Assembly: GCA_013697395.1 (NCBI GenBank)
Contig: JACCWY010000417.1
Location: forward strand, 1 to 13,053
DNA length: 13,053 nt
Direction of reading: 5' to 3'
Origin: Chloroflexota bacterium
Lineage (GTDB): Bacteria; Chloroflexota; Limnocylindria; QHBO01
A program made the position numbers and the translations under genes. Of the stretch, positions 1-6,162 are shown piece by piece. Below the pieces are notes generated by a model that ran no database searches, had not been told where the DNA came from, and saw only the letters and a program-made list of their open reading frames with translations. Every line of letters starts with the position of its first letter. Positions within the stretch are counted from its first letter, which is position 1.

Positions 1-232
1 GGAGCCCGTTCACGATCTCCTGGATCGTTCCTTCGCCGCCGACGGCGATGACGCGGTCGTGGCCCGCTGCCGCGGCCGCTGCCGCCAGCCCCTCGGCATG
101 ACCCCGGTGAGCGGTCACCTCGAGACCGGCCTCCGGTCGCGGCCCGAGCCGCTCGCGCAGCCACTCCACCCACTGCAGCGTGCGTCCGCCGCCGGCGGTC
201 GGGTTGACGATGACGAGCGGGGCGTGCGGCAC
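1..232 (-). CDS. Diacylglycerol/lipid kinase family protein, N-terminal part (cut by window edge)
   Basis: The 77 visible codons form the N-terminus of a diacylglycerol-kinase-catalytic-domain protein, the family that phosphorylates diacylglycerol, sphingoid or related lipids with ATP. Seen: the opening strand and nucleotide-binding loop LVIVNPTAGGG (residues 5-15), then the second nucleotide motif VGGEGTIQEIVNGL near residues 63-76, with the family spacing. The usual motif is GGDGT; here it reads GGEGT, a conservative but noticeable change. I chose the GTG at 232 because an in-frame TGA lies at 256-254 and no other start codon occurs between. A GACAAT hexamer lies six bases upstream (244-239), resembling the leaderless arrangement of neighbouring genes. 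The gene diverges from the SGNH hydrolase across 52 bases. The C-terminus is outside the window, so lipid specificity cannot be judged. An NAD-kinase-like paralogue is less likely because of the N-terminal VNPTAGGG motif. Confidence 0.87.
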   Translation of the reverse strand, partial: MPHAPLVIVNPTAGGGRTLQWVEWLRERLGPRPEAGLEVTAHRGHAEGLAAAAAAAGHDRVIAVGGEGTIQEIVNGL

Positions 233-247
233 CGACCGATTGTCGAG

Positions 248-277
248 TTGGCGTCAAGGCGGCGGGACCGCTACCGT
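248..277 (+). promoter_or_regulatory. Promoter of the SGNH hydrolase gene, leaderless type
   Basis: TTGGCG (248-253) and TACCGT (272-277) are separated by 18 bases, and the latter ends seven bases before the ATG at 285. Transcription would start at or within a base or two of that ATG. The segment lies in the 52-base space shared with the divergent lipid kinase, so the two promoters overlap. Inferred from sequence only. Confidence 0.45.
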
Positions 278-284
278 GAGCGCC

Positions 285-1139
285 ATGGACCGATGGCACA
301 TCCAGGTCGGACGCCTCGTCGGCGCCGCCATCGGCGCCTTCGCGGGCGTCGTCGCCGTCCAGCTGATGCGCCTGCGCCGCGCGGAGTTCCTTCCGGGCTG
401 GCCGGGATTCCGGGTGAACCACCTCGTCGCGCCGGCGGGCGTCCCGACCTCGGCCATCCCGCTGACCCTGGTGGTGCTGGGCGACTCGACCACCGCCGGC
501 GTCGGCGTCGACCGCGCGCAGGACGCGCTGCCCTACCTGCTCGCGCGCCGGATCGCGGTCGCCAGGGCTCGACCGGTGCGGGTCATCAGCTACGGGTGGG
601 CCGGGGCCCGCATTGCCGACCTGCCGCGTCAACAAGTTGCCCACGCCGGCGGTGCCGAGCGGAAGCCGAACGAGAACAACCCGTTCCTGCCGGACGCCGA
701 CGTGGTCGCGATCGTCGTTGGTTCGAACGACGCGACCCACCAGACACCACCCGCGCAGTACCGCCGGAGCCTGCGCGACACGCTCGAGGCGGTCCGTGCA
801 CTGGCGCCGCGTGCTCGGATCGTGCTGTGCGGCATCCCGCGCTTCCGCGGGGCGCTCCGGGCATTCGAGCCGCTCATCTTCCTGGCGGACCAATACGCCC
901 GCGTGCTTCGCCCGATCAGCCGCGCGGAGGCCGCGCGAGTCGGTGCCGCCTACGCTGACATCCATGCCCGCGTGCCGCCACTGATCGCGGGACGTCGGGA
1001 CGTCCTCGCCCGCGATGGTTTCCACCCGTCGCTCGTGCTCTACGACGCGTGGGCACAGGTCATGTTCGAGGCACTCGAGCACAGCGACGCAGCCGCGGCC
1101 GAGCTGCCCTCCGCACCGATGGAGCCCGCCGGCGCCTGA
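285..1139 (+). CDS. SGNH/GDSL-family hydrolase with N-terminal membrane anchor
   Basis: Predicted 284-residue esterase/lipase-like hydrolase acting on an ester or acyl substrate at the membrane or outside it. Seen: a hydrophobic segment at residues 11-29 (signal anchor), block I LGDSTTAG with nucleophile Ser68, a Gly block around G104-G107, block III VGSND (145-149, oxyanion Asn148), and block V DGFHPS with Asp244 and His247 completing the triad. All four SGNH blocks are therefore present. The ATG at 285 is preferred because a TACCGT -10-like box ends seven bases upstream. A GTG nine bases earlier (276) is in frame but overlaps that box. An in-frame ATG at 180 would lie inside the divergent kinase gene. 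Such proteins range from lysophospholipases to carbohydrate O-deacetylases, and the substrate is not evident. The C-terminal 20 residues are Ala/Pro/Glu-rich and probably disordered. Confidence 0.88.
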   Translation: MDRWHIQVGRLVGAAIGAFAGVVAVQLMRLRRAEFLPGWPGFRVNHLVAPAGVPTSAIPLTLVVLGDSTTAGVGVDRAQDALPYLLARRIAVARARPVRVISYGWAGARIADLPRQQVAHAGGAERKPNENNPFLPDADVVAIVVGSNDATHQTPPAQYRRSLRDTLEAVRALAPRARIVLCGIPRFRGALRAFEPLIFLADQYARVLRPISRAEAARVGAAYADIHARVPPLIAGRRDVLARDGFHPSLVLYDAWAQVMFEALEHSDAAAAELPSAPMEPAGA

Positions 1140-1164
1140 CGTGCCCTCCCGGTGCGCCGATCAC

Positions 1165-1194
1165 TTGCCGCAGCCGCCCGATTGATGCGATGCT
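1165..1194 (+). promoter_or_regulatory. Possible promoter with a conventional leader, upstream of the caspase-like/DPBB gene
   Basis: TTGCCG (1165-1170) and GATGCT (1189-1194) are 18 bases apart in the 105-base gap after the SGNH gene. A start near 1201 would give a leader of about 45 bases containing the ribosome binding site at 1234-1240. The match is modest and nothing else in the gap looks better. Confidence 0.3.
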
Positions 1195-1233
1195 GCGCGC
1201 AACGATTCCTCAGCTCACTCACCGAGTGCCCTC

Positions 1234-1240
1234 GGGGGAG
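1234..1240 (+). promoter_or_regulatory. Ribosome binding site that sets the start of the caspase-like/DPBB gene
   Basis: GGGGGAG lies four bases before the GTG at 1245. The reading frame stays open upstream to an ATG at 1152, but only the 1245 start has this purine-rich site and gives a clean signal peptide. Confidence 0.6.
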
Positions 1241-1244
1241 ATCC

Positions 1245-2465
1245 GTGCGTCCTGCCGTCGTTCTGGTCACCCTGTTGGCGACGTTCGCCGCCAGCCTGAG
1301 CCTCGCCACGCCCGCGGCCGGCGCCGAGACGGCGGTCAAGGTCGCCATCATCGTCGGCCCGGTCGGCGAGGAGCTGACACCGGTCTATATCAGCCTGGCC
1401 GATTCGGCCGCCTCCGCGGCCGAGACGCGCGGCGCCAGCGTGGCCAGGGCCTACTCGCCCGATGCCACCGCGGAGAAGGTGCTCGCAGCCGTCGAGAACG
1501 CCGACATCGTCGTGTACTTCGGTCACGGGGTGGGCACGCCCAACCCGTACAGCGAGGTGGCCAGCGCCGAGACCATGAACGGGTGGGGCCTCACCGGACC
1601 GGGCGCCGACGGCGAGAGCCACGCCGACTCGTTCGCCGACGGTGCGCTGGCCTATTACGGCGAGGCCTGGATCGCCGAGCACGCCCGGCCGGCGCCGGGC
1701 TGGGTCATGATCTACTCCAACGCCTGCTACGCGCCGGGTGCGTCGGAGGGCTTCGACGACCCCGCCGACGAGGAGACCGCTGCCGGGCGGGTGTCGGCCT
1801 ACAGCCGCGCCCCGCTGGGTGAGCTCGGCGCATCGGCCTATTTCGCCACCGACTTCTACGCCGGCGCCGCGCACCTGGTCGGGACGCTGCTCGACCAGCC
1901 CGACCTGCCGTACGGCGAGGTGTTCGCGACCGAGCCGAACTACGTGGCCGATGGCCTGACCCGCCTGCCCCATGCCGCCCTCGACGGCGCCGAGACATGG
2001 CTGCATCGAAGCGCCTACTTCGACGGCACCGAGGACTACTGGTACGCCTTCGCCGGCGACCCGACCGCCAGCCTCAGCGGGACCGGCGGCGAGCTGACCC
2101 TCACCGCCCTCGCGCCGCCCTTCGCCGAGATCGCGGCCGTCGACGGGCTCGCCACCGGCATGGCCTCCAGCTACGACGAGAGCATCGGCTGGGAGGGACA
2201 GCCGACGGTGGCGCTGCCACTCGACCTCGGTGGCGGCATCCCCAGTGGTGAGCCGCACGTCGTCCTCGTCTGCGCGGACCAGTGCGTCAGCCTGCCCGTC
2301 GTCGACTCTTGCCCGTGCTACGTGGGCACGCCCGACCAGCGTGTGGCGAACCTGTCGCACGCGGCCTGGGCCCTGCTCACCGACATGCCGCTCGAGGAGG
2401 GCCTCATTCGCGTCGAGGTCCACCTCTCCCCCATCGCGAACCCCGGCCCGAACTCCGACGCCTGA
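1245..2465 (+). CDS. Secreted caspase-like (clan CD) protein fused to an RlpA-type double-psi beta-barrel
   Basis: A 406-residue exported protein that I do not recognise as a named family. Residues 1-27 form a signal peptide ending PAAGA. The first half carries the two hallmarks of clan CD cysteine peptidases: a hydrophobic strand then Gly-His-Gly (DIVVYFGHG, His94) and a second hydrophobic strand then Asn-Ala-Cys (WVMIYSNAC, Cys161). That pair is the catalytic dyad in caspases, gingipains, legumains and clostripains. Residues about 304-395 look like the double-psi beta-barrel of RlpA-like proteins: GMASSYDES, VCADQC, VVDSCPCY, then NLSHAAWALL and GLIRVEVHL. The barrel has several cysteines (343, 347, 356, 358) that could form disulfides outside the cell. 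A peptidase or peptidoglycan/polysaccharide-binding role is inference. Activity could be lost, since only the dyad can be checked here. It stands alone and converges on the molybdoenzyme with an 11-base gap and no visible terminator. Confidence 0.72.
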   Translation: MRPAVVLVTLLATFAASLSLATPAAGAETAVKVAIIVGPVGEELTPVYISLADSAASAAETRGASVARAYSPDATAEKVLAAVENADIVVYFGHGVGTPNPYSEVASAETMNGWGLTGPGADGESHADSFADGALAYYGEAWIAEHARPAPGWVMIYSNACYAPGASEGFDDPADEETAAGRVSAYSRAPLGELGASAYFATDFYAGAAHLVGTLLDQPDLPYGEVFATEPNYVADGLTRLPHAALDGAETWLHRSAYFDGTEDYWYAFAGDPTASLSGTGGELTLTALAPPFAEIAAVDGLATGMASSYDESIGWEGQPTVALPLDLGGGIPSGEPHVVLVCADQCVSLPVVDSCPCYVGTPDQRVANLSHAAWALLTDMPLEEGLIRVEVHLSPIANPGPNSDA

Positions 2466-2476
2466 AAGGCGCGAGG

Positions 2477-4033
2477 TCAGGTGACGGTCACGCGGATCGT
2501 GTGATGGCCGCGAGCGCCGTCAGGGGGCGGCGGGGTCCGCATGTCGGTCTGCACGTCGCCACGACCGTCCGTGGCGCGCACGCGCAGCAGGTGCTCCCCG
2601 GCCGTCGCCTCCCAGCGATGGACGAACTGGACCCAGGTGGCGTCCGAGATCGGGTTGCTCAGCTCGGCGGACTGCCAGCCGCGCTCGTCGACCTGCACCT
2701 CGACTCCGCTCACGCCCCGGTCGGGCGCCCACGCGACGCCGGCCACCGCCACCGCGCCGGCCGCGACCCGTGCCCCGTTGCTCGGCACGTCGATGCGTGA
2801 CTGGGTCAGGATCGGCGCCTGCTTCGACCATCCGAGCGGAACCCAGTACGCGTCGAAGCCCTCGAGCGTGGTCAGCTCGATCTCGGTCAGCCATTTCGTG
2901 GCGCTCACGTAGCCGAACAGGCCGGGCACGATCAGGCGCGCGGGGTACCCGTGATTCGGCGGCAGCGGCTCGCCGTTCATGGCCACCGCGACGAGCGCCT
3001 CCCGACGGTCGGCGATGGCGTGGGCCGTCGGGAAGCCGACGGTGAAGCCGTCGACCGCCCGCCCCACGATCTGCGTGGCCTCGGGCCGCACGCCGGCGCG
3101 CTCGAGCAGCTCCTTCAGCCGGACGCCGCTCCACAGCGCGTTCCCCACCAGGTCGCCGCCGACCTCGTTGCTGACGCAGGCGATGGTCACATATTGCTCG
3201 TGGAGCGGGAGCGCGAGGAGCTCGTCGTAGGTGAGCTCGAACGGCCGGTCGACCATCCCGGTCACTCGCAGCCGCCACGTCGCGAGGTCTGGGCGCGGGA
3301 CGAGCAGCGCGGTGTCAATCCGGTAGAAGTCGCCGTTGGGGGTCACGAGCGGGCTCAGTCCCGCCACGTCGAGCGCCGAGCCCGCAGGAGGAGGAGGCGC
3401 CGCCGAAGCCGGCGCAGGGACGTCGCCGGCCTGGGTCGACGCGATGAGCCGACCGCGGTCGAGGAGCGCTCGTCCCAGCACGCCGCTCGTCGCGGCCAGA
3501 CCGGCGACCGCGATGGATGCACCGATGAAACGGCGACGGCCCCACGCGGGCATCTCGGCCTCGGCCTGATGCCCGCGCTCTGCGGCCAGCCGGAGCAGCC
3601 ACGACAGGATCCCGATCGCAATGCCGACGGCCGCCACCGCCACCAGCAGCGTCGTCACCGGCTCGGCCAGGGGGTCGCGCAGGCCGGCACCCAGCGCCAG
3701 GAGCCCACCACCCACGAAGGCGAGGCGCGCCAGGCCGAAGTGTGTCCTCGCCAGCAGCCCGAGCCCCGCAGTGATGGCGATCGCCACGCCGGCGATGAAG
3801 AAGTTCAGGATCAGTTTGTCTGCTTCTCCGAAGAGTTCGACCACGAACTGCTTCGCGCCCGGCGGCTGGAGCGCGATGACGAGGTCGCCGACGGCGATGA
3901 TCGGGCTCGCCGCGCCGGGCAGTGCACCCGCCAGCAGCTCCGCGCCGCCGAGGGCCGCTGCGCCGGCCGACAAACCGGCTATGGCCGCCGCACGGCGGCT
4001 GGGTGTATGGTGGGTCGGAGGTCGCGTCGTCAT
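2477..4033 (-). CDS. Membrane-anchored molybdopterin-dependent oxidoreductase, sulfite oxidase family
   Basis: 518 residues. The N-terminal third is membrane domain, with hydrophobic segments near residues 15-38, 74-95, 101-118, 126-147 and 169-191. After an Ala/Pro linker (about 204-219) comes the Mo-cofactor domain of the sulfite oxidase/MsrP superfamily. VTIACVSNEVGG supplies the expected Mo-ligand Cys286, and HGYPARLIVPGLFGYVSATKWL-type sequence (361-382) is the conserved cofactor-binding stretch. Residues about 415-518 form the Mo-co dimerisation, Ig-like domain that ends the sulfite oxidase family. The catalytic part should face outward. Substrate could be sulfite, methionine sulfoxide or another oxyanion; electron partners are not encoded nearby. 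ATG 4033 is chosen: upstream in-frame GTGs (4042 and 4087) lie too close to or beyond the TACGCT box at 4050-4045, though the 4042 GTG cannot be excluded. Confidence 0.9.
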   Translation of the reverse strand: MTTRPPTHHTPSRRAAAIAGLSAGAAALGGAELLAGALPGAASPIIAVGDLVIALQPPGAKQFVVELFGEADKLILNFFIAGVAIAITAGLGLLARTHFGLARLAFVGGGLLALGAGLRDPLAEPVTTLLVAVAAVGIAIGILSWLLRLAAERGHQAEAEMPAWGRRRFIGASIAVAGLAATSGVLGRALLDRGRLIASTQAGDVPAPASAAPPPPAGSALDVAGLSPLVTPNGDFYRIDTALLVPRPDLATWRLRVTGMVDRPFELTYDELLALPLHEQYVTIACVSNEVGGDLVGNALWSGVRLKELLERAGVRPEATQIVGRAVDGFTVGFPTAHAIADRREALVAVAMNGEPLPPNHGYPARLIVPGLFGYVSATKWLTEIELTTLEGFDAYWVPLGWSKQAPILTQSRIDVPSNGARVAAGAVAVAGVAWAPDRGVSGVEVQVDERGWQSAELSNPISDATWVQFVHRWEATAGEHLLRVRATDGRGDVQTDMRTPPPPDGARGHHTIRVTVT

Positions 4034-4044
4034 CAGCGTCACTA

Positions 4045-4050
4045 AGCGTA
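4045..4050 (-). promoter_or_regulatory. -10-like box for the molybdoenzyme gene
   Basis: TACGCT on the minus strand, 11 bases before the ATG at 4033, so the predicted leader is only about four or five bases. The same hexamer precedes msrB (6087-6082) and the SH3b lipoprotein gene (10805-10810). No convincing -35 box is visible. Confidence 0.4.
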
Positions 4051-4072
4051 CGCGCGAGGGAACGCCTCGCAC

Positions 4073-4087
4073 GTGTCGAACTGACAC
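4073..4087. repeat. Small dyad in the divergent region, possible operator
   Basis: GTGTC and GACAC flank the five-base centre GAACT, a perfect 5-bp inverted repeat between the molybdoenzyme and receiver-like genes. It is short and could be chance. It lies upstream of the -10 box of the molybdoenzyme, where a regulator could bind. Confidence 0.2.
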
Positions 4088-4126
4088 CCACGGGGACGCA
4101 ACCCGACGGGCGGCATCGCGCTTGCT

Positions 4127-4132
4127 GGAGGT
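4127..4132 (+). promoter_or_regulatory. Ribosome binding site deciding the start of the receiver-like gene
   Basis: GGAGGT is five bases before a GTG at 4138 and fourteen before the in-frame ATG at 4147. The short spacing favours GTG 4138. It is one of few strong Shine-Dalgarno sites in the window. Confidence 0.6.
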
Positions 4133-4137
4133 GGTGG

Positions 4138-4569
4138 GTGGCCGGAATGCTCTGGGTGAGCGATCGAGAGCCCGGGATCCTGGACCTGTTCGCCGAGCTC
4201 CTCCCCGAAGCCGAGGTGCTCATGCCGGACGAGCTGCAGGCACGCCTCTCCCTCGGGCAGCGGCCCGATGCCCTGATCATCGACGGCACGCAGCTGCTCG
4301 AGCTGCCCGCCCGGACCCGCGCCAAGCTCCTCGACCTGCCGCGGCTCCTGATCTGTACCGGCATCATGCTGGGGTCCATACCGATGAACCTCATCGCCGG
4401 CCCCGGCGTCGCCGTCCTCGCCAAGCCGTTTTGCGTCGAGGACCTCGAGGCCGCTGTCGAGTGGCTGCGCGGCGCGCCCGGCGCGCTGCCGACCCCGTCG
4501 CTTCCCTTCGCGGCCCTCGTCCAGCGCCGCCGCCCGCGACGCCCGCGAGGACGCCTGCCGGCGCACTGA
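4138..4569 (+). CDS. Stand-alone response-regulator receiver-like protein
   Basis: 143 residues, with the layout of a CheY-like receiver domain but weak family resemblance. Seen: strand 1 MLWVSD with acidic Asp9, a strand RPDALIIDG placing Asp49 where the phosphorylated aspartate belongs, LLICTG with Thr74, and VAVLAKPFCVEDLEAAVEWL with Lys96-Pro97-Phe98, the conserved end of receivers. Only one acidic residue is seen at strand 1, where receivers usually have two, so metal binding and phosphorylation may be weakened. There is no DNA-binding or enzymatic output domain. After residue 112 comes a Pro/Ala stretch and an Arg-rich tail (about 130-140). No sensor kinase is adjacent. It may be a CheY-type adaptor or a pseudo-receiver. 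It is followed 21 bases later by threonine aldolase, which has its own -10 box, so a functional link is doubtful. Confidence 0.68.
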   Translation: MAGMLWVSDREPGILDLFAELLPEAEVLMPDELQARLSLGQRPDALIIDGTQLLELPARTRAKLLDLPRLLICTGIMLGSIPMNLIAGPGVAVLAKPFCVEDLEAAVEWLRGAPGALPTPSLPFAALVQRRRPRRPRGRLPAH

Positions 4570-4572
4570 TCC

Positions 4573-4589
4573 CGGCCTATCATCGGCCG
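4573..4589. repeat. Inverted repeat enclosing the threonine aldolase -10 box
   Basis: CGGCC (4573-4577) and GGCCG (4585-4589) flank the seven bases TATCATC, so the presumed -10 hexamer sits in the loop of a 5-bp dyad. In such GC-rich DNA this could be chance. It may be an operator or a small mRNA-end structure. Confidence 0.25.
4578..4583 (+). promoter_or_regulatory. -10 box of a leaderless promoter for threonine aldolase
   Basis: TATCAT ends exactly seven bases before the ATG at 4591. CTGCCG at 4555-4560 gives a 17-base spacer as a possible -35. No Shine-Dalgarno sequence is present between, which fits leaderless initiation. Confidence 0.55.
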
Positions 4590-4590
4590 C

Positions 4591-5637
4591 ATGCCCGACC
4601 GGATCGACCTGCGCTCGGACACCGTGACCGTGCCGACCCCCGCCATGCGGCGCGCCATGGCGGAGGCCGACGTCGGCGACGACCAGTACGGCGAGGATCC
4701 GTCGGTGAACCGTCTCCAGGACGAGGTCGCCACGCTCCTCGGGACTGAGGCGGCGCTGTTCCTGCCGACCGGCACGATGGCCAACCAGGTCGCCCTGCGC
4801 AGCCTGACTCGGCCGGGCGACGACGTGCTCGTGCCGACCGAATCGCACCTGGTGCTGCACGAGACCGGGGCCGGCGCCGCGAACGCCGGGGTGCAGTTCA
4901 GCGTGATCGGCGCCGCCGGCACCTACGACGGCGATGGCGTCCGCGCCGCCATCAAACCGGCGGGGCACATCGTCTATCCGCCGACCACGCTGCTGGTGAC
5001 GGAGAACACCCACAACCGCGCCGGTGGGATCGTGTTCCCGCCAGAGGACCTGGCGGACGCGCTGGCGGTCGCGCGCGAGCATGCCTTGGCCGCCTACCTC
5101 GACGGCGCGCGTCTGCTGAACGCGGCGATCGCGAGCGCCCGTCCCGCGCGAGAGCTGAGCGCGGGCTTCGACCTCATCGGGATCTCGCTCAGCAAGGGCC
5201 TGGGGTGCCCGGCGGGCTCCATGCTGGCCGGCTCGCGAGACGTCATCGGACGCGCCCACCGCTATCGGCGGATGGCCGGCGGAGCGATGCGGCAGGCCGG
5301 AATCCTGGCGGCTGCCGGCTCGCACGCGCTCGCCAACCACGTCGGGCGGTTGGCGGATGATCATGACAACGCGCGACTGCTCGCGACGGAGCTGCTGCGC
5401 GGCGACGACGTCGAGCTCGACCCTGCGACGGTGCAGACGAACATCGTCCTGTTCCACCTGGTCGAGCGGCGCGGCGTCCCCGATGCAGTGACATTCGTCG
5501 AACGCTGTCGGGACCGCGGCGTGCTGCTGAATGCCTTCGGGCCGCGCACGGTCCGCGCGGTCACCCACCTCGACGTGACGGCGGAGCAGTGCCGCGCCGC
5601 CGCCGGCGTGATGCGCGCGGTAGCCGACGGCCGCTGA
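4591..5637 (+). CDS. Low-specificity L-threonine aldolase
   Basis: 348-residue cytoplasmic PLP enzyme of the threonine aldolase/beta-eliminating lyase family. It cleaves L-threonine or L-allo-threonine to glycine and acetaldehyde and feeds glycine and one-carbon metabolism. Seen: the N-terminal family signature IDLRSDTVTVPTPAMR (5-20), the GDDQYGEDP segment (29-37), FLPTGTMANQVAL around the phosphate site (57-69), SHLVLHE with the PLP-stacking His86, the Asp171/Arg174 pair in YLDGARLLNAA, and SLSKGLGCPAGS with the Schiff-base Lys202. Arg322 in VRAVTHLDV fits the substrate carboxylate site. Length is normal and the start ATG has a -10 box seven bases upstream. It converges on msrB with a nine-base gap. 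Family membership is firm; stereospecificity cannot be read from sequence. Confidence 0.95.
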   Translation: MPDRIDLRSDTVTVPTPAMRRAMAEADVGDDQYGEDPSVNRLQDEVATLLGTEAALFLPTGTMANQVALRSLTRPGDDVLVPTESHLVLHETGAGAANAGVQFSVIGAAGTYDGDGVRAAIKPAGHIVYPPTTLLVTENTHNRAGGIVFPPEDLADALAVAREHALAAYLDGARLLNAAIASARPARELSAGFDLIGISLSKGLGCPAGSMLAGSRDVIGRAHRYRRMAGGAMRQAGILAAAGSHALANHVGRLADDHDNARLLATELLRGDDVELDPATVQTNIVLFHLVERRGVPDAVTFVERCRDRGVLLNAFGPRTVRAVTHLDVTAEQCRAAAGVMRAVADGR

Positions 5638-5646
5638 TCGGCCCGG

Positions 5647-6075
5647 CTAGACCTGCTCCATCGGCTCGACCTTGGCATCGGGGTCGAGCTTCAGCGAGGC
5701 GGAGTTGATGCAGTAGCGCAGCCCGGTCGGCTGGTCGCGGGCATCGTCGAAGATGTGGCCGAGGTGACCCCCACAGCGGGCGCAGTGCACCTCGGTGCGC
5801 GTCATGAAGAACGCTCGGTCCGTCTCCGTCTCGACCGCGCCCTCGTCCGCGGGCTGGTAGAACGACGGCCAGCCGGTACCCGACTCGAACTTGGTGGCTG
5901 CGTCGAAGAGTGCGGCTCCGCAGCCGGCGCAGCGGTACACGCCGGAGCCGTGCTCGTCCCAGTACGCCCCGCTGAAGGCGCGCTCGGTTCCCTTCTCGCG
6001 CAGCACGCGGTACTGCTCGGGCGTGAGCTCCGTCCGCCAGTCCGCCTCTGACTTCGTGATCTTCTCGGTGGTCAT
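5647..6075 (-). CDS. msrB: Peptide-methionine (R)-S-oxide reductase MsrB
   Basis: 142-residue cytoplasmic enzyme that reduces the R epimer of methionine sulfoxide in proteins, using thioredoxin or a similar reductant. Seen: LTPEQYRVLREKGTERAFSG near the N-terminus, zinc cysteines in CAGC (49, 52) and CARC (98, 101), ESGTGWPSF (64-72), HLGHIFDDA (104-112), and the catalytic Cys122 in RYCINSASL. The position in the SGTGWPSF loop where many MsrBs have a resolving cysteine is Thr here, so recycling probably differs from the classical two-cysteine form. The ATG at 6075 has TACGCT six bases upstream and no clear ribosome binding site. The gene diverges from the VanY-type gene. No msrA is present in the window. 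Classification is very secure. Confidence 0.96.
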   Translation of the reverse strand: MTTEKITKSEADWRTELTPEQYRVLREKGTERAFSGAYWDEHGSGVYRCAGCGAALFDAATKFESGTGWPSFYQPADEGAVETETDRAFFMTRTEVHCARCGGHLGHIFDDARDQPTGLRYCINSASLKLDPDAKVEPMEQV

Positions 6076-6081
6076 GCATCA

Positions 6082-6087
6082 AGCGTA
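6082..6087 (-). promoter_or_regulatory. -10 box of a leaderless promoter for msrB
   Basis: On the minus strand TACGCT is followed by six bases and then the ATG at 6075. The CGTACGCTT string here is identical to the one before the molybdoenzyme gene at 4052-4044, the other likely sulfur-redox gene of the window. Confidence 0.5.
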
Positions 6088-6146
6088 CGTGCAATTCGGC
6101 GATTCGTCTCACCCGGTATCGCCCGCATGTCGCATCGGCGTCCCCG

Positions 6147-6153
6147 GTGGAGG
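6147..6153 (+). promoter_or_regulatory. Ribosome binding site deciding the VanY-type start
   Basis: Purine-rich sequence ending in GGAGG (6149-6153) stands nine bases before the ATG at 6163. Neither the upstream in-frame ATG at 6127 nor the downstream one at 6196 has a comparable site. Confidence 0.5.
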
Positions 6154-6162
6154 ACCGATGCC

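Noticed and set aside
1215..2423. Long open frame (402 codons) antisense to the caspase-like/DPBB gene
   Set aside because: It mirrors a real gene in a high-GC region, has Val/Gly/Arg-rich composition without any family motif, and no signal or promoter. The plus-strand frame has a signal peptide and domain motifs.
3315..4922. 535-codon minus-strand frame partly overlapping the molybdoenzyme gene in another frame
   Set aside because: Low-complexity Arg/Ser-rich translation crosses gene boundaries and conflicts with two well-supported genes.
4042..5568. Long minus-strand frame across the threonine aldolase and receiver-like genes
   Set aside because: It is an antisense shadow of threonine aldolase, with His/Arg/Gln-rich sequence and no recognisable domain.
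6127..6129. Upstream ATG as the start of the VanY-type gene
   Set aside because: It has no ribosome binding site and only a poor -10 (TATCGC) four bases away. ATG 6163 has GGAGG at good spacing. The longer form cannot be fully excluded.
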